Part shown: positions 32,542 through 40,583 of the stretch, piece after piece | Numbering within the stretch: position 1 is the stretch's first letter | Layout of the letters: every line of letters begins with the position of its first letter | NCBI GenBank assembly: GCA_015060625.1 | Contig: SUYC01000012.1 | Coordinates: 1-64,000 of the forward strand | DNA from: Xylanibacter ruminicola | GTDB lineage: Bacteria > Bacteroidota > Bacteroidia > Bacteroidales > Bacteroidaceae | Direction of reading: 5' to 3' | Length of the DNA: 64,000 bases | The notes under the pieces: model-generated | The model's database searches: none | What the model was told of the DNA's origin: nothing | The model's input: only the letters and a program-made list of their open reading frames with translations | Program-made: the position numbers and the translations under genes

Positions 32542-33333
32542 ATGAAAGTATTATCAGTACAGCAGCCATGGGCAACTCTTATTTGCTCAGGCATTAAAGA
32601 TGTAGAGAACAGAACTTGGAAAGCAGCCCAGGTTCCTGGTAGAATTCTGATTCACGCCAGTTCGAAGAAAGTAACAAGAAACTTCTTTGATACCATTCCG
32701 TATGAATGGGAGGCTACTATTATGAATCACATTATGATGGGAAACTTGGCTCCATTGAAGCAATTCCCCACAAGCGCAATTATTGGATATGTAACAGTTA
32801 CAGGATTTGAGGAAGGAATGACAGATTCTATATGGGACGGTGGCCCTAATCAAATAAAGTGGAAACTTGAAGATGCATGGTTATTTAAAGAACCAATAAC
32901 CGATGTGAAAGGAAAATTGAACCTCTTCGATTATGATTTGGATGAGAATAATCTTCCTCCAGCAGTAAAAGCAACATTTCTGAATATCCATATGGAAGAT
33001 GGAAAACTTGTACTTCCTGTGATGGATGGTACCATTGATAATATTGATAATAAGGTAATAGAAAGTATTGACTTTAACGAAGTTCCAGGCATGACTGACA
33101 TGTTATTCGTCAATAAAGATTCTGACGAATTGAAATCGTTTAAGACTGTTGTTCTACAAGAAAACTATAAGTGTGCAGAATATGAGTTGAAGGAAGATCC
33201 TCAGATTTTCTATGATGCTCTTACAGATGATGAGAACGATGATTCTGTTAGAACAGTCATCTTGTTGGATGGCACGGAGATAGATGTGAGACATATAGTG
33301 TTTAGCATTGGAAAGAAACTTAGTGAAAAGTAA
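32542..33333 (+). CDS. ASCH-domain protein
   Basis: A 263-aa protein. Residues 1-45 are a clear ASCH start: MKVLSVQQPWATLICSGIKD, then ENRTWK and RILIHASS. The domain continues to about 130 with SAIIGYVTV. The acidic C-terminal half (about 140-263) is not recognised. ASCH domains have the PUA fold and bind RNA or modified nucleosides; some hydrolyse modified cytidines. A damaged copy of its 5' region lies at 38227-38300. Confidence 0.8.
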   Translation: MKVLSVQQPWATLICSGIKDVENRTWKAAQVPGRILIHASSKKVTRNFFDTIPYEWEATIMNHIMMGNLAPLKQFPTSAIIGYVTVTGFEEGMTDSIWDGGPNQIKWKLEDAWLFKEPITDVKGKLNLFDYDLDENNLPPAVKATFLNIHMEDGKLVLPVMDGTIDNIDNKVIESIDFNEVPGMTDMLFVNKDSDELKSFKTVVLQENYKCAEYELKEDPQIFYDALTDDENDDSVRTVILLDGTEIDVRHIVFSIGKKLSEK

Positions 33334-33369
33334 GTATTTGTTAGATTCCTGAAATCGGCATCGAAACAT

Positions 33370-33738
33370 ATGGAAAAGATAAAATTAAAGTTCTCTGTTA
33401 CACCACGCCGTTTCCCTGCAAACGTCGTGGTTGTAGTCTTGACTTTTGATGAGAAAGGAAAGAGCTATAAGGCAAAATGTGAAGACATTATGGGTAATCA
33501 GAAGGATCTGCCACCTATACCTAAGCGTGTGTTGAACGCTTTCACAGAGAGTGCTATCAATAAAATACTATCGAAGGATGAAATTCCTAATGAATCTGGT
33601 TTTGAGGTGCTCGATGGGAATAGCTATGATATAACAATAACCAAAGGTGGTATTAAGAAGGAGTATTTTGCGAATGATGTTACCATCGAAACGTATCCTC
33701 TACTGAGATACCTGGCAAGTTGGTGCAGAAGACGGTAA
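33370..33738 (+). CDS. Uncharacterised 122-aa protein of the WYL cluster
   Basis: Begins MEKIKLKFSVTPRRFPANVV. Predicted mostly beta (VVVVVLTFDEKGKSYKAKC), then a short helix and a lysine-rich strand (YDITITKGGIKKEYF). It is preceded by 36 bp and followed directly by the next gene in the same direction. No family match is recognised and there is no signal peptide. Cytoplasmic accessory protein of the cluster by position only. Confidence 0.65.
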   Translation: MEKIKLKFSVTPRRFPANVVVVVLTFDEKGKSYKAKCEDIMGNQKDLPPIPKRVLNAFTESAINKILSKDEIPNESGFEVLDGNSYDITITKGGIKKEYFANDVTIETYPLLRYLASWCRRR

Positions 33739-33746
33739 TTAGGCTT

Positions 33747-34238
33747 ATGTGGGAAGAAGTTTATTACAAAGAACTGGATGAAAATTACGAGGGTAAGGAA
33801 AAATGCATTCTCCCTTATGCTGTAAAATGCAAGGACAAGCAAGAAGTGGACGAGTTTATTCAATATCTTGCCGATAAAGGATTTACTTGCGTAGATCAGA
33901 TTGAGGGACAGAGGGCATTGCTTGTTAATCTTGAACTGAAACGCTGGTGTTCATTTCCCAAACCCTGTGCTATGTCGTGCAAAGATGGCAAGACATATAC
34001 CGTTGATGAATTCAAAAAGTTGTACTATAGCGTAAGAAAGTTCCCCTATACTTCAGAGATTATCGAGCACTATCGTAAGGATTTTTTAAAAGCTCTGCTT
34101 AATATCAAAGATAAAGGCAAACCATTTCTTACAGATGAACAGGCTAATGATATCGTAGATTATTATTGCGATGAATATTTAGCCTATGACATGCAGCATC
34201 ATACTCCTGAAGAACTGGCAGAAATAAATACAATGTAG
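33747..34238 (+). CDS. Uncharacterised 163-aa protein of the WYL cluster
   Basis: Start placed at MWEEVYYKELDENYEGK (33747), 8 bp after the previous stop; an alternative ATG at 33720 overlaps the previous gene. Visible parts: a mixed alpha/beta N-terminus (YAVKCKDKQEVDEFIQYLAD), a cysteine-containing WCSFPKPCAMSCKDGKTY stretch, and a helical C-terminus. The KDGKTYTVDEFKKLYYSV region could be a small DNA-binding or adaptor motif. Family unknown. Confidence 0.6.
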   Translation: MWEEVYYKELDENYEGKEKCILPYAVKCKDKQEVDEFIQYLADKGFTCVDQIEGQRALLVNLELKRWCSFPKPCAMSCKDGKTYTVDEFKKLYYSVRKFPYTSEIIEHYRKDFLKALLNIKDKGKPFLTDEQANDIVDYYCDEYLAYDMQHHTPEELAEINTM

Positions 34239-34248
34239 AAAAACAATT

Positions 34249-34287
34249 ATCTGTTCGCTTTAAGTGGACAGATATTTCGTACCTTTG
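34249..34287 (+). promoter_or_regulatory. Palindromic operator B and promoter of the WYL gene
   Basis: ATCTGT (34249-34254) and ACAGAT (34268-34273) are inverted. The left half TCTGTTCG and right half ACAGA match operator A. The -7 element TACCTTTG is at 34280-34287, the same 7-bp gap as in operator A. Confidence 0.65.
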
Positions 34288-34315
34288 CACCATAAACAAT
34301 AAAATACTGCGCATA

Positions 34316-35806
34316 ATGGCAAATACTAAGGATTACGCAATGCGAGAAATGATTTACGACCAGTGCTTTGGTACTGGACGTGAATACACTCGCGAACAGT
34401 TGATGGCTATCGTAAACAGAAAGCTGGAGGATAGAGGTATGCTGCCTATCCAGTCGAGGACTACCTTTAGCCAGGATATCGCCGAGATGAACGCTAAGTT
34501 CTTCAAGGTGTTCGGTCAGGAGGGGATAGTTTGGGAGGACAGACACAAGAAGCGTTATTACCGCTATCGCGATGGATTCGAGTCTATCTATAATCGCGAA
34601 CTGACTGAGAATGAAATTGAAAAACTGCAGGAGGTGCGAAGCCTGTTGCAGGGATTCAAAGGCATGTCGGAGTTTGGCTGGATAGACCAGATGCTTACTC
34701 GTCTGGACCAGAACATCATGAGCAAGCAGAAGGAAATAGCATGCTTTGAAGGTGGAACGCCATGGGATGTAGAATTCCTGATGCCACTATTCAAGGCTAT
34801 ACGCAATCGACAGGTGGTTGACGTGGAATATCGTAAGGATTTCAGGGATTCAGAAATAATCACTTTGCACCCATATTATCTGAAACAGTACTGGCGACGT
34901 TGGTATCTAATGGCACAACAGGAAGGTTGCGATAAAATAGAGGCATATCCGCTGATTTGCATGGGGGCAGTAAAGGCGAACAATGAAGTAAAATATAAGC
35001 CTACCAAGACGTTGTTCAAACAGTATTTCAAGCATCTGGTGGGTGTGACTGTTCCGCCAGAAACTACAGTAGAGCACATCGAACTATGGGCTGACATCTC
35101 ACTATATCCTTATCTATATTCATATCCCATTAGCGAAACACAAAAGCTTGATATAGAGGGAGAAAGAAATATCAATGTGACGTTGGATGTGATGGTAAAC
35201 TACGAGCTGATACAGGAACTGATGTTTTATGGCGACCGTCTCGTAGTAAAGTCGCCTTCTTATCTACGCGACCATATGATTGAGAGATTGAAGTGGTGTA
35301 AGCAATCGTATGAGCAAGTGGAAGGAGATCGCTTGAATATCGAGAATTTAGAGCCACAGTTGTTTGCATTTAACTATCTGCATAATGATAGCAATGACTG
35401 GAAGTGTATCGACTATAGAATCAGTCTGGGTACAATGGTTCTGAGAGATTCTATCGAAGATCTGGGTATAGAGTGGGGTTACATTCGTACATGTCTGGAA
35501 AGAATTGTGAATCATCCCAGAACGGTTATCGAATTAAGTGAAGATGAGGAGCCTACAAAGATAGAACTGAAGAAGGCTGGTGATATGGTGGACATCATGG
35601 TGACACCAAATAGTCAAGTAAGCAAGGAGTGCTTGCCTTTCAATGGTTTCGCTCGATGCAAGGATGTGGTTCGTGAACTGTATAATGGTCTACAGGAAAT
35701 AGCAAACGCATATCCTACAGAATATGTGGATGGTTGCCCATTTACACGCGATGTGGTGCACAGAGCACTTCAATCAGAGATAATCGAAAACTATTTAAAT
35801 GATTAA
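34316..35806 (+). CDS. WYL-domain transcriptional regulator
   Basis: A 496-aa protein. The N-terminal 100 residues are helical with a winged-helix look (YTREQLMAIVNRKLE ... TTFSQDIAEM). A linker leads to a WYL domain (about 160-260) with VDVEYRKDF and RRWYLMAQQ. A second beta-rich segment and a helical C-terminus follow. WYL proteins sense ligands such as nucleotides or nucleic acids and often repress defence operons. Its own promoter carries the palindrome found upstream of the 110-aa gene, suggesting autoregulation plus control of that operon. DUF2779 follows 6 bp downstream. Confidence 0.82.
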   Translation: MANTKDYAMREMIYDQCFGTGREYTREQLMAIVNRKLEDRGMLPIQSRTTFSQDIAEMNAKFFKVFGQEGIVWEDRHKKRYYRYRDGFESIYNRELTENEIEKLQEVRSLLQGFKGMSEFGWIDQMLTRLDQNIMSKQKEIACFEGGTPWDVEFLMPLFKAIRNRQVVDVEYRKDFRDSEIITLHPYYLKQYWRRWYLMAQQEGCDKIEAYPLICMGAVKANNEVKYKPTKTLFKQYFKHLVGVTVPPETTVEHIELWADISLYPYLYSYPISETQKLDIEGERNINVTLDVMVNYELIQELMFYGDRLVVKSPSYLRDHMIERLKWCKQSYEQVEGDRLNIENLEPQLFAFNYLHNDSNDWKCIDYRISLGTMVLRDSIEDLGIEWGYIRTCLERIVNHPRTVIELSEDEEPTKIELKKAGDMVDIMVTPNSQVSKECLPFNGFARCKDVVRELYNGLQEIANAYPTEYVDGCPFTRDVVHRALQSEIIENYLND

Positions 35807-35812
35807 TAAACG

Positions 35813-37327
35813 ATGAAACAGCTATCAAAGTCGAAGTACGCTAAGTACTGTCAGTGTGCAAAGTGCTTATGGATGAGTGTGTATAAGCCAGAAGAGGAGG
35901 TGATTGACCCTCAGAGTGAGGCAAGGTTCGAGAATGGTACTGAGGTTGGCGAATTGGCAAGAGGGATTCTTGGCGATTATGTGGATGTTACTATCCGTAA
36001 GGATGACGACCGTCTGAACCTGCCTGCGATGATTGCCAAGACAAAGGAACTGATGGAGGCTGGACAGGAGAATATCTGTGAGGCTTCGTTCAGCTATGAT
36101 GGCAACTACTGTGCAGTGGATATTCTCCATAAGACGGATGATGGCTGGGCAATATATGAGGTGAAAAGTACCAGCTTCCCTGAGTTCAACGGAAATCCGG
36201 CAAAGTTGGATAAATATCTGCCAGATGTATCGTATCAGAAGTGGGTACTCACCAAGTGCGGCGTCAACGTTACTGGAGTTTATTTGGTATGCCTTAATTC
36301 TGACTATATCAGAGAGGGCGAACTCGACCTGCAAAAGTTGTTTGTGATCAATTCTATGGACGATATGATAACCAACGAATATGATAAGGTAGAGAATATA
36401 CAGCGAGAGGCAAAGAAGCTGCTACAGCAGACAGACGAACCCGAGATGGATATCTGGGAAGGTTGTAAGAGGCCATACGACTGCGGATACTATAAGTATT
36501 GCTCGCGCCATCTGCCATCGCCTTCGGTGTTCGAACTCTACCGTATGCGTTTCTCGGATAAACTAAAGTACTATCGCCAGGGGATGATGACATTTGAAGA
36601 GATTAAAAATGAAAAGCTGACACCAGTGCGCCGCATTCAGGTGGAGAGTACTCTGAGTGGTCAACCGCATATCGACAAGGTGGTTATCAAGGAGTTTTTG
36701 GACAACTTGACTTTTCCACTTTATTTTCTTGACTTTGAGACCATGCAGCCTGCTATACCACAGTTTGACGGCACTAAGCCTTATCAACAGATTCCGTTTC
36801 AGTATTCGCTACACATCTTAGAGCACGAGGGTGGGAAACTGATACACAAGGAACATCTAGGCATATCGGGCACGGATACGATGAGGCCTCTAGCTGAGCA
36901 GCTTTGCAAAGATATTCCGATGAATGTTTGCACACTGGCCTATAACAAGGGTTTTGAGTGTACGCGCATCAAAGAGATGGCTGAGGCATTCCCAGATCTT
37001 GCTGAGCATTTGCTCAACATCAAAGATCATATAGCAGACTTGCTAATACCATTCCAACAGGGGGCTTACTACCTGCCATCAATGAAAGGATCGTTTTCAA
37101 TTAAAGTGGTGTTGCCTGCATTATTCCCTAATGATCCGTCGCTTGATTATCATAATCTGGAAGGTGGTGTGCAGAATGGTTCACAGGCGATGAACACGTT
37201 CCCATTGATACAGTATATGGAGCCAGAGCAACAGAAGAAAACGCGTAAGGCGTTGCTGGATTATTGCTGTCTGGATACATTTGCTATGGTGAAGATATGG
37301 GAGAAACTTAGAAATACCATTCTCTAA
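35813..37327 (+). CDS. DUF2779 protein: Cas4/RecB-like nuclease plus DnaQ-like exonuclease
   Basis: A 504-aa protein. An N-terminal Cas4-like module has Cys13/15/18 and Cys218/224/230 as possible Fe-S ligands, and Asp103 with Glu116-x-Lys118 (IYEVKS) as a PD-(D/E)xK site. A second nuclease-like module starts at YFLDFETM (Asp307, Glu309), with AYNKGFE and a late DYCCLDTF aspartate as in DEDD exonucleases. The pairing suggests DNA end processing. It shares a promoter with the WYL gene. Confidence 0.8.
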   Translation: MKQLSKSKYAKYCQCAKCLWMSVYKPEEEVIDPQSEARFENGTEVGELARGILGDYVDVTIRKDDDRLNLPAMIAKTKELMEAGQENICEASFSYDGNYCAVDILHKTDDGWAIYEVKSTSFPEFNGNPAKLDKYLPDVSYQKWVLTKCGVNVTGVYLVCLNSDYIREGELDLQKLFVINSMDDMITNEYDKVENIQREAKKLLQQTDEPEMDIWEGCKRPYDCGYYKYCSRHLPSPSVFELYRMRFSDKLKYYRQGMMTFEEIKNEKLTPVRRIQVESTLSGQPHIDKVVIKEFLDNLTFPLYFLDFETMQPAIPQFDGTKPYQQIPFQYSLHILEHEGGKLIHKEHLGISGTDTMRPLAEQLCKDIPMNVCTLAYNKGFECTRIKEMAEAFPDLAEHLLNIKDHIADLLIPFQQGAYYLPSMKGSFSIKVVLPALFPNDPSLDYHNLEGGVQNGSQAMNTFPLIQYMEPEQQKKTRKALLDYCCLDTFAMVKIWEKLRNTIL

Positions 37328-37395
37328 AGCGAGTTGATAATTCCTGTGATGTTTTTGGGGTCTTTTAGAGCGTGTGGATTTAGTTTCTTAGGAGC
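37324..37395 (-). pseudogene. Antitoxin C-terminal remnant (duplicate of 38454-38729)
   Basis: The minus strand reads HALKDPKNITGIINSL then stop, matching the end of the intact antitoxin (LESKEDITEFINSL). The DNA around the stop codon is also similar. Only about 20 codons remain. Confidence 0.5.
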
Positions 37396-37451
37396 AAAAA
37401 AGGCTAACCCTGAGCACGCAGTTCTATGGGAAGTGGGATGAGCTTGTTGAA
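37396..37451 (+). repeat. 56-bp repeat, copy 1
   Basis: Matches 38814-38869 at 50 of 56 positions, same orientation. Together with the antitoxin remnant it shows that the DNA on both sides of the HepT/MntA module is duplicated. One frame reads FYGKWDELVEKMAAKK and stops, possibly the end of a lost gene. Confidence 0.65.
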
Positions 37452-37511
37452 AAAATGGCTGCGAAGAAGTGATTTTTTCAAAGAAAAAGATAACATATGA
37501 GAAAACTTTTG

Positions 37512-37519
37512 TATATTTG
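37512..37519 (+). promoter_or_regulatory. -7 element (TATATTTG) of the mntA-hepT operon
   Basis: TATATTTG 17 bp before the ATG at 37537. Confidence 0.55.
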
Positions 37520-37536
37520 CACCCAAAGAAAATGAA

Positions 37537-37833
37537 ATGACAATGAATACTGCAGATTACCTACAACTATTGCGCCAATACAAAGAGTCGGCCTCAAAAA
37601 AATATGGCATTAAGCGTATTGGAATTTTCGGTTCTGTCGCCCGTGGTGAACAGACTGAAAATAGTGATGTGGATATTGTCGTTTCTCTTACCCAACCGCG
37701 TTTATTCAATCTGGTACATATAAAAGAAGATTTGCAACAGATTTTTGGACGCCCTGTAGATATTGTTCGCGAGCGTGATGATATGGATTCATTATTAAAA
37801 AAATGCATTTTACGTGATGGAATCTTCGCTTAA
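37537..37833 (+). CDS. mntA: MntA-like nucleotidyltransferase antitoxin
   Basis: A 98-aa minimal nucleotidyltransferase. GIFGSVARGE and SDVDIVV give the GSx10DxD signature (Ser33, Asp44, Asp46). In HepT/MntA modules this enzyme neutralises the HEPN toxin by transferring AMP to its tyrosine. It overlaps hepT by 17 bp. A second ATG two codons on is an equally good start. Confidence 0.88.
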   Translation: MTMNTADYLQLLRQYKESASKKYGIKRIGIFGSVARGEQTENSDVDIVVSLTQPRLFNLVHIKEDLQQIFGRPVDIVRERDDMDSLLKKCILRDGIFA

Positions 37834-38206
37834 ACAAGAAATACTCTATCGGCTAAAAAAGATTGAAACTGCTGTTCAACGTCTCATTACCCAAAACGAA
37901 ATGGTAAAGACGGTGAATGATTATTATTGTACTCCTTGGGGAATGGAACGCCTTGAAAGTTCTTGCATGCTGCTTATTGCAGTAGGAGAAAGCATCAAAG
38001 GCTTAGACAAAGACACCAACAAACAGCTTTTGCCATTATATCCAGAAGTAGATTGGAAAGGCGCTATGGGATTACGAGACATCATTGCTCACCACTATTT
38101 CGATATAGATGGTGAAACAGTACTTGATGTTATCAAATCCGACTTACCTACATTGCTGAAGACATTAGGTGTGATGCAGGAAGATATCGCTACTGGAAAA
38201 ATATAG
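37817..38206 (+). CDS. hepT: HepT-like HEPN ribonuclease toxin
   Basis: A 129-aa all-helical HEPN protein (DUF86). The catalytic RX4HXY motif is intact: RDIIAHHY near 87-94, including the tyrosine that MntA modifies. It cleaves RNA when unmodified. Start taken at ATG 37817, although the preceding GTG is in frame. The module is often found in defence islands; here it ends the island and is flanked by duplicated toxin-antitoxin fragments. Confidence 0.88.
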   Translation: MESSLKQEILYRLKKIETAVQRLITQNEMVKTVNDYYCTPWGMERLESSCMLLIAVGESIKGLDKDTNKQLLPLYPEVDWKGAMGLRDIIAHHYFDIDGETVLDVIKSDLPTLLKTLGVMQEDIATGKI

Positions 38207-38226
38207 CCGTTATAAAATGCCGCAGG

Positions 38227-38300
38227 ATTTGCGCAGGCATTAAAGATATAGAGAACAGAACTTGGAAAGCTGCAAAAGTGCCAGGCCGCATCTGGCAGCA
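38227..38300 (+). pseudogene. Fragment of a second ASCH gene
   Basis: Reads ICAGIKDIENRTWKAAKVPG, nearly the same as residues 13-34 of the ASCH protein at 32542 (ICSGIKDVENRTWKAAQVPG), with similar DNA. It has no start codon, and after RIW the reading is unrelated and soon stops. Confidence 0.7.
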
Positions 38301-38321
38301 TGAGTGTGATGGATGGTACAT

Positions 38322-38450
38322 CTACTCCAGATGCTCTTGAAGCTCCAACAACATGTTCGCGATTTTTTTGATGGTTGGTTTGTCGCCACTCTTTTTTATG
38401 GTGGCAATCTCTTTCTTTGCCTGCTCAGAAAGAAGTACTGCGTATGCCAT
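38322..38450 (-). pseudogene. YoeB-like toxin, truncated
   Basis: 42 residues, MAYAVLLSEQAKKEIATIKK then KPTIKKIANMLLELQEHLE and stop. This is the N-terminal helix pair of a Txe/YoeB-family mRNA interferase; the catalytic C-terminal half is missing and ASCH-fragment DNA follows. It lies 3 bp after the intact antitoxin gene in the same direction. Confidence 0.6.
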
Positions 38451-38453
38451 TTA

Positions 38454-38729
38454 CTAAAGCGAATTGATAAATTCTGTGATATCTTCTTTACTCTCAAGGC
38501 GTGTGAATGTGGCGCCTGTTTGATGAGCTTTTGCAATATCCTCTTCGACAGCCTTCACATTGCGGGAATCTGCAAAGAAAGAATCGCCCGATGGACTTAT
38601 CTCATAGGGGTCAACATCATGCGTGGCATCTTGGGGATTACTGATAGTAATTCCCTTGATGGCACCCAAAATCTTTTTAAGACTTGGGATAAGGCTTGCA
38701 TCTTCGATGTTAAGAACAATTTGTGTCAT
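38454..38729 (-). CDS. Antitoxin-like protein (orphaned)
   Basis: A 91-aa protein, MTQIVLNIEDASLIPSLKKI, then LGAIKGITI, a pattern common in small Bacteroidales antitoxins paired with YoeB/RelE toxins. The C-terminal half (ATFTRLESKEDITEFINSL) is the probable toxin-binding tail. It has its own -7 element (TATCTTTG, 38753-38760). The partner toxin is truncated, so it may now act as an orphan antitoxin or be drifting. Confidence 0.65.
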   Translation of the reverse strand: MTQIVLNIEDASLIPSLKKILGAIKGITISNPQDATHDVDPYEISPSGDSFFADSRNVKAVEEDIAKAHQTGATFTRLESKEDITEFINSL

Positions 38730-38752
38730 ACGCCACTTATTTTATCTGGTTG

Positions 38753-38760
38753 CAAAGATA
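38753..38760 (-). promoter_or_regulatory. -7 element (TATCTTTG) of the antitoxin gene
   Basis: Minus-strand TATCTTTG 24 bp before the ATG at 38729. Confidence 0.55.
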
Positions 38761-38813
38761 CGATATATTGCGGAAAAAAGCAAGAAAAATCGGGGAAAAG
38801 TTGCTGCAGGAAT

Positions 38814-38869
38814 AAAAAAGGCTCTCCCTGAGCGCGCTGTTCTATGGGAAGCGGGGTGAGCTTGTTGAA
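38814..38869 (+). repeat. 56-bp repeat, copy 2
   Basis: Matches 37396-37451 at 50 of 56 positions. It ends 8 bp before the pectate lyase stop codon, marking the right edge of the island. Confidence 0.65.
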
Positions 38870-38876
38870 TTGATGA

Positions 38877-40148
38877 CTACCGAAAGAGGGTGGCGCCGGC
38901 ACCCTGTTTGACCATTGTGGGAACTTGACTGGCGGGCACTACCGAATACTGATAAGGCACCGAAACAGTGGAGCCAACAGAGGATGGGATGCTGGTTGCT
39001 TCGGCTATATAGTTATCAGCCGCCCAGGTTACAGCCACAGCATCGTTCTGACTGTAATATTTGGCAACGCCCTTGTCGAAATAGTTACCCTCTATCAGGA
39101 ATTCCGAGTTCTTACGTGGATTGATGCCATTGTAGGCCGTGGTGCTGCTAAAATAATTATTCAACATGTGAATCTTACCAACACGGGCCATAGGCATACG
39201 TCCTTGACAACCCACACCCCACCAGTTGAAGGCGAAAGTGGTGTTCAAGAAACCTGTTGCCTCGCTATCGCTGCTACCAATGAGATTGGAGTTCTGGTGC
39301 ATATACGAACGATTGGTATAACTGAAGGTGCACCAACTAACAGTATGGAAGTCGGACGACTTCGTGATATCAAAGTTATCGTCTAATCCATCGGTAAACT
39401 CACAATGATCTACCCAACAATTCTTAGTGCCTGTGCATGAAAGAAGGTCGGTGCCGCCAACATCAACAGACCCAGGGCCAACGAATTTCAGATTGCGGAC
39501 AATGATGTTCTGGCAGTTATTAAGGGTGAAAATGCCAGCCTGACGATAGTTCTCGCTTATATCGCCTGTCATCTCAATCAGTATCTTACGTGTGTTGTAT
39601 TCAGCCTGCTCTTTTACCTCAGTGCCGTTTACTAACACTCCTCCCCCATCGCTGGTACTCATGCTGGGCACACCAGCTTCGTTCAGGGCTTTTTTCATTT
39701 CATCGGTCAAAGCCCACTGGGTGCAGAGACGGGCATTGTTGATGCCAAGTAGCGTCTTGCCCGAAACGGTTACTTTGATAGTAGATGACACGATAAAGTC
39801 GCCATTCGAGCCATCGAAGATAATCACTTTGTTCTTACTGTTCTTGATGGCGCTCTCGATAGCAGCCTTCATGTCTCCACCATCAGATGTCAATACAACC
39901 ACACCTGTAGCACTTTCTGGTACAGGGTAGGAATAATAGCCGCCGCCCGTGATATGATAGGTTTGGGTAGCGTCGGTACGTGAAGACAGGGCACAAAAAC
40001 CAAAGGGCAGGTCCTGTTGGTTCTGTTCTTCATTCTCAGTAGGTTCGTCGATGGTGCTGTCGGAAACGTCACCAGAAGCCGACGAACAGGCAATCAATAC
40101 ATTTGCTGCCATGCAGCAGATTAGCATCTTAAATAGTTTCTTTCTCAT
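38877..40148 (-). CDS. Pectate lyase family 1 lipoprotein
   Basis: A 423-aa protein with a lipoprotein signal (lipobox near IACSS, Cys21) and a Glu/Asp-rich linker. A right-handed beta-helix of polysaccharide lyase family 1 follows: NIIVRNLKFVGPGS, TKNCWVDHCEFTDGLDDNFD (Ca-binding Asp cluster) and MPMARVGKIHMLNNYF. It cleaves polygalacturonate by beta-elimination at the cell surface or in the periplasm. It follows the 84-aa membrane gene by 13 bp and is probably read from the same promoter. Confidence 0.9.
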   Translation of the reverse strand: MRKKLFKMLICCMAANVLIACSSASGDVSDSTIDEPTENEEQNQQDLPFGFCALSSRTDATQTYHITGGGYYSYPVPESATGVVVLTSDGGDMKAAIESAIKNSKNKVIIFDGSNGDFIVSSTIKVTVSGKTLLGINNARLCTQWALTDEMKKALNEAGVPSMSTSDGGGVLVNGTEVKEQAEYNTRKILIEMTGDISENYRQAGIFTLNNCQNIIVRNLKFVGPGSVDVGGTDLLSCTGTKNCWVDHCEFTDGLDDNFDITKSSDFHTVSWCTFSYTNRSYMHQNSNLIGSSDSEATGFLNTTFAFNWWGVGCQGRMPMARVGKIHMLNNYFSSTTAYNGINPRKNSEFLIEGNYFDKGVAKYYSQNDAVAVTWAADNYIAEATSIPSSVGSTVSVPYQYSVVPASQVPTMVKQGAGATLFR

Positions 40149-40161
40149 TGTTATAATATTA

Positions 40162-40416
40162 TTACATCACACTATCCATCAGGTAAACGATGGCACAACA
40201 AATGGCAGCCACGGGAAAGAGTCCCAAACGGCGCCATGCTGCGATAATGCCTACAAGGAGGGCCACAATGCCTGCCGCACAACCCGATGCCCAGAACAAC
40301 GTAGAAACAAGGGCTGCCGAATAGGTATAAGCGGGCTTACAGTAAGGCTGACGGGCGATGGGGATTCCGTCGCGAAAACCTTGTAATATTTCTTCGATTT
40401 TTATATTCATATCCAC
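40162..40416 (-). CDS. Small membrane protein, uncharacterised
   Basis: An 84-aa protein. A soluble N-terminus (IEEILQGFRDGIPIARQPYC) precedes two hydrophobic helices (about 32-60 and 65-82) with a basic AWRRLG turn between them. No family is recognised. A -7 element lies at 40468-40475, and the pectate lyase gene follows in the same direction, suggesting a two-gene unit. Confidence 0.6.
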   Translation of the reverse strand: MDMNIKIEEILQGFRDGIPIARQPYCKPAYTYSAALVSTLFWASGCAAGIVALLVGIIAAWRRLGLFPVAAICCAIVYLMDSVM

Positions 40417-40467
40417 GCATAGATGCTAAACTCCATGTTGCTCGTATTTTGTTAATGATACTTGTTG

Positions 40468-40475
40468 CAAAGATA
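40468..40475 (-). promoter_or_regulatory. -7 element (TATCTTTG) of the small membrane protein/pectate lyase unit
   Basis: Minus-strand TATCTTTG 52 bp before 40416. Confidence 0.55.
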
Positions 40476-40583
40476 TGTATTTTCCACGAATTAGAACACA
40501 AAATGCTTATTTTTTTTCTTTTTTCAACACATTGTTATAACGTATGACCATCAGATGAGTGATGGTCATACGTTCAACCTAAC

